Source: Chitinophagaceae bacterium (GTDB lineage Bacteria > Bacteroidota > Bacteroidia > Chitinophagales > Chitinophagaceae). Taken from it: DNA of 6,310 nucleotides. Position numbers and translations under genes: made by a program. Every line of letters starts with the position of its first letter. Positions within the stretch are counted from its first letter, which is position 1. Location of the stretch: the NCBI GenBank assembly GCA_947461495.1, contig CANHLV010000118.1, positions 1-6,310 of the forward strand, given 5' to 3'. Shown here one piece after another: positions 6,267 through 6,310 of this stretch. The notes beneath the pieces were generated by a model, which was not told the DNA's origin, did no database searches, and worked only from the letters and a program-made list of their open reading frames with translations.

Positions 6267-6293
6267 GCCCCCTCAATCCCCCGAGGGGGGAAG
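6266..6293 (+). repeat. C-run/G-run hairpin repeat, second copy
   Basis: AGCCCCCTCAATCCCCC (6266-6282) followed by GAGGGGGGAAG is the same element as at 226-255 but on the opposite strand. CCCCCTC (6268-6274) can pair perfectly with GAGGGGG (6283-6289), or the nearer five C (6278-6282) can pair with the G-run instead, so two alternative stems exist. It is followed by AAGTTTTC. Both copies lie 3' of a gene in the same polarity relative to that gene. Confidence 0.6.
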
Positions 6294-6310
6294 TTTTCAT
6301 CTCGGAAATA

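Overview
The window carries four complete protein genes in an AT-rich background with repeat-rich ends. It looks like chromosomal DNA of a Bacteroidota bacterium, probably from the Chitinophagia/Sphingobacteriia side. Three things point there: Bacteroidota-type -7 promoter boxes (TAnnTTTG) in place of sigma70 boxes, no clear Shine-Dalgarno sequences, and intergenic repeat families (tandem ATTCGTGA units, GTGCCTTTGTGG units, C-run/G-run hairpins) that I associate with this phylum. The species assignment is inference; no database search was possible.

Layout. Positions 1-254 hold no gene and are packed with short repeats and small inverted repeats. The minus strand then carries alanine dehydrogenase (ald, 255-1469) and, upstream of it, the tRNA t6A synthesis ATPase tsaE (1611-2024). 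The 141-base gap between them contains a nested palindromic element. A 62-base divergent intergenic region (2025-2086) follows, with one -7 box on each strand, each only 4 bases from its ATG; both genes may therefore have leaderless or nearly leaderless mRNAs. On the plus strand come a Cu(+)-type P1B ATPase (copA-like, 2087-4201) and a RecQ-family helicase (4194-6137), which overlaps it or follows it very closely and has no usable ATG start. Positions 6138-6310 again hold no gene: a GC-rich hairpin follows recQ, then several repeat families lie side by side, one of them matching the element at the end of ald.

How the genes relate. The four functions are housekeeping or homeostasis: amino-acid nitrogen and redox metabolism, tRNA modification, copper export and DNA repair. 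They do not form an obvious pathway. tsaE-ald and copA-recQ look like two divergent transcription units placed by chance or by lineage-conserved synteny. No copper regulator, copper chaperone or other TsaBCD component is present.

I see no convincing new multi-gene system. The points most worth a second look are the RecQ domain order (zinc cysteines displaced to the C-terminal side of a ~170-residue block), its non-ATG start, the altered last membrane segment of the copper ATPase, the paired promoters abutting the start codons, and the repeat elements that flank the gene block and touch the ald stop codon.
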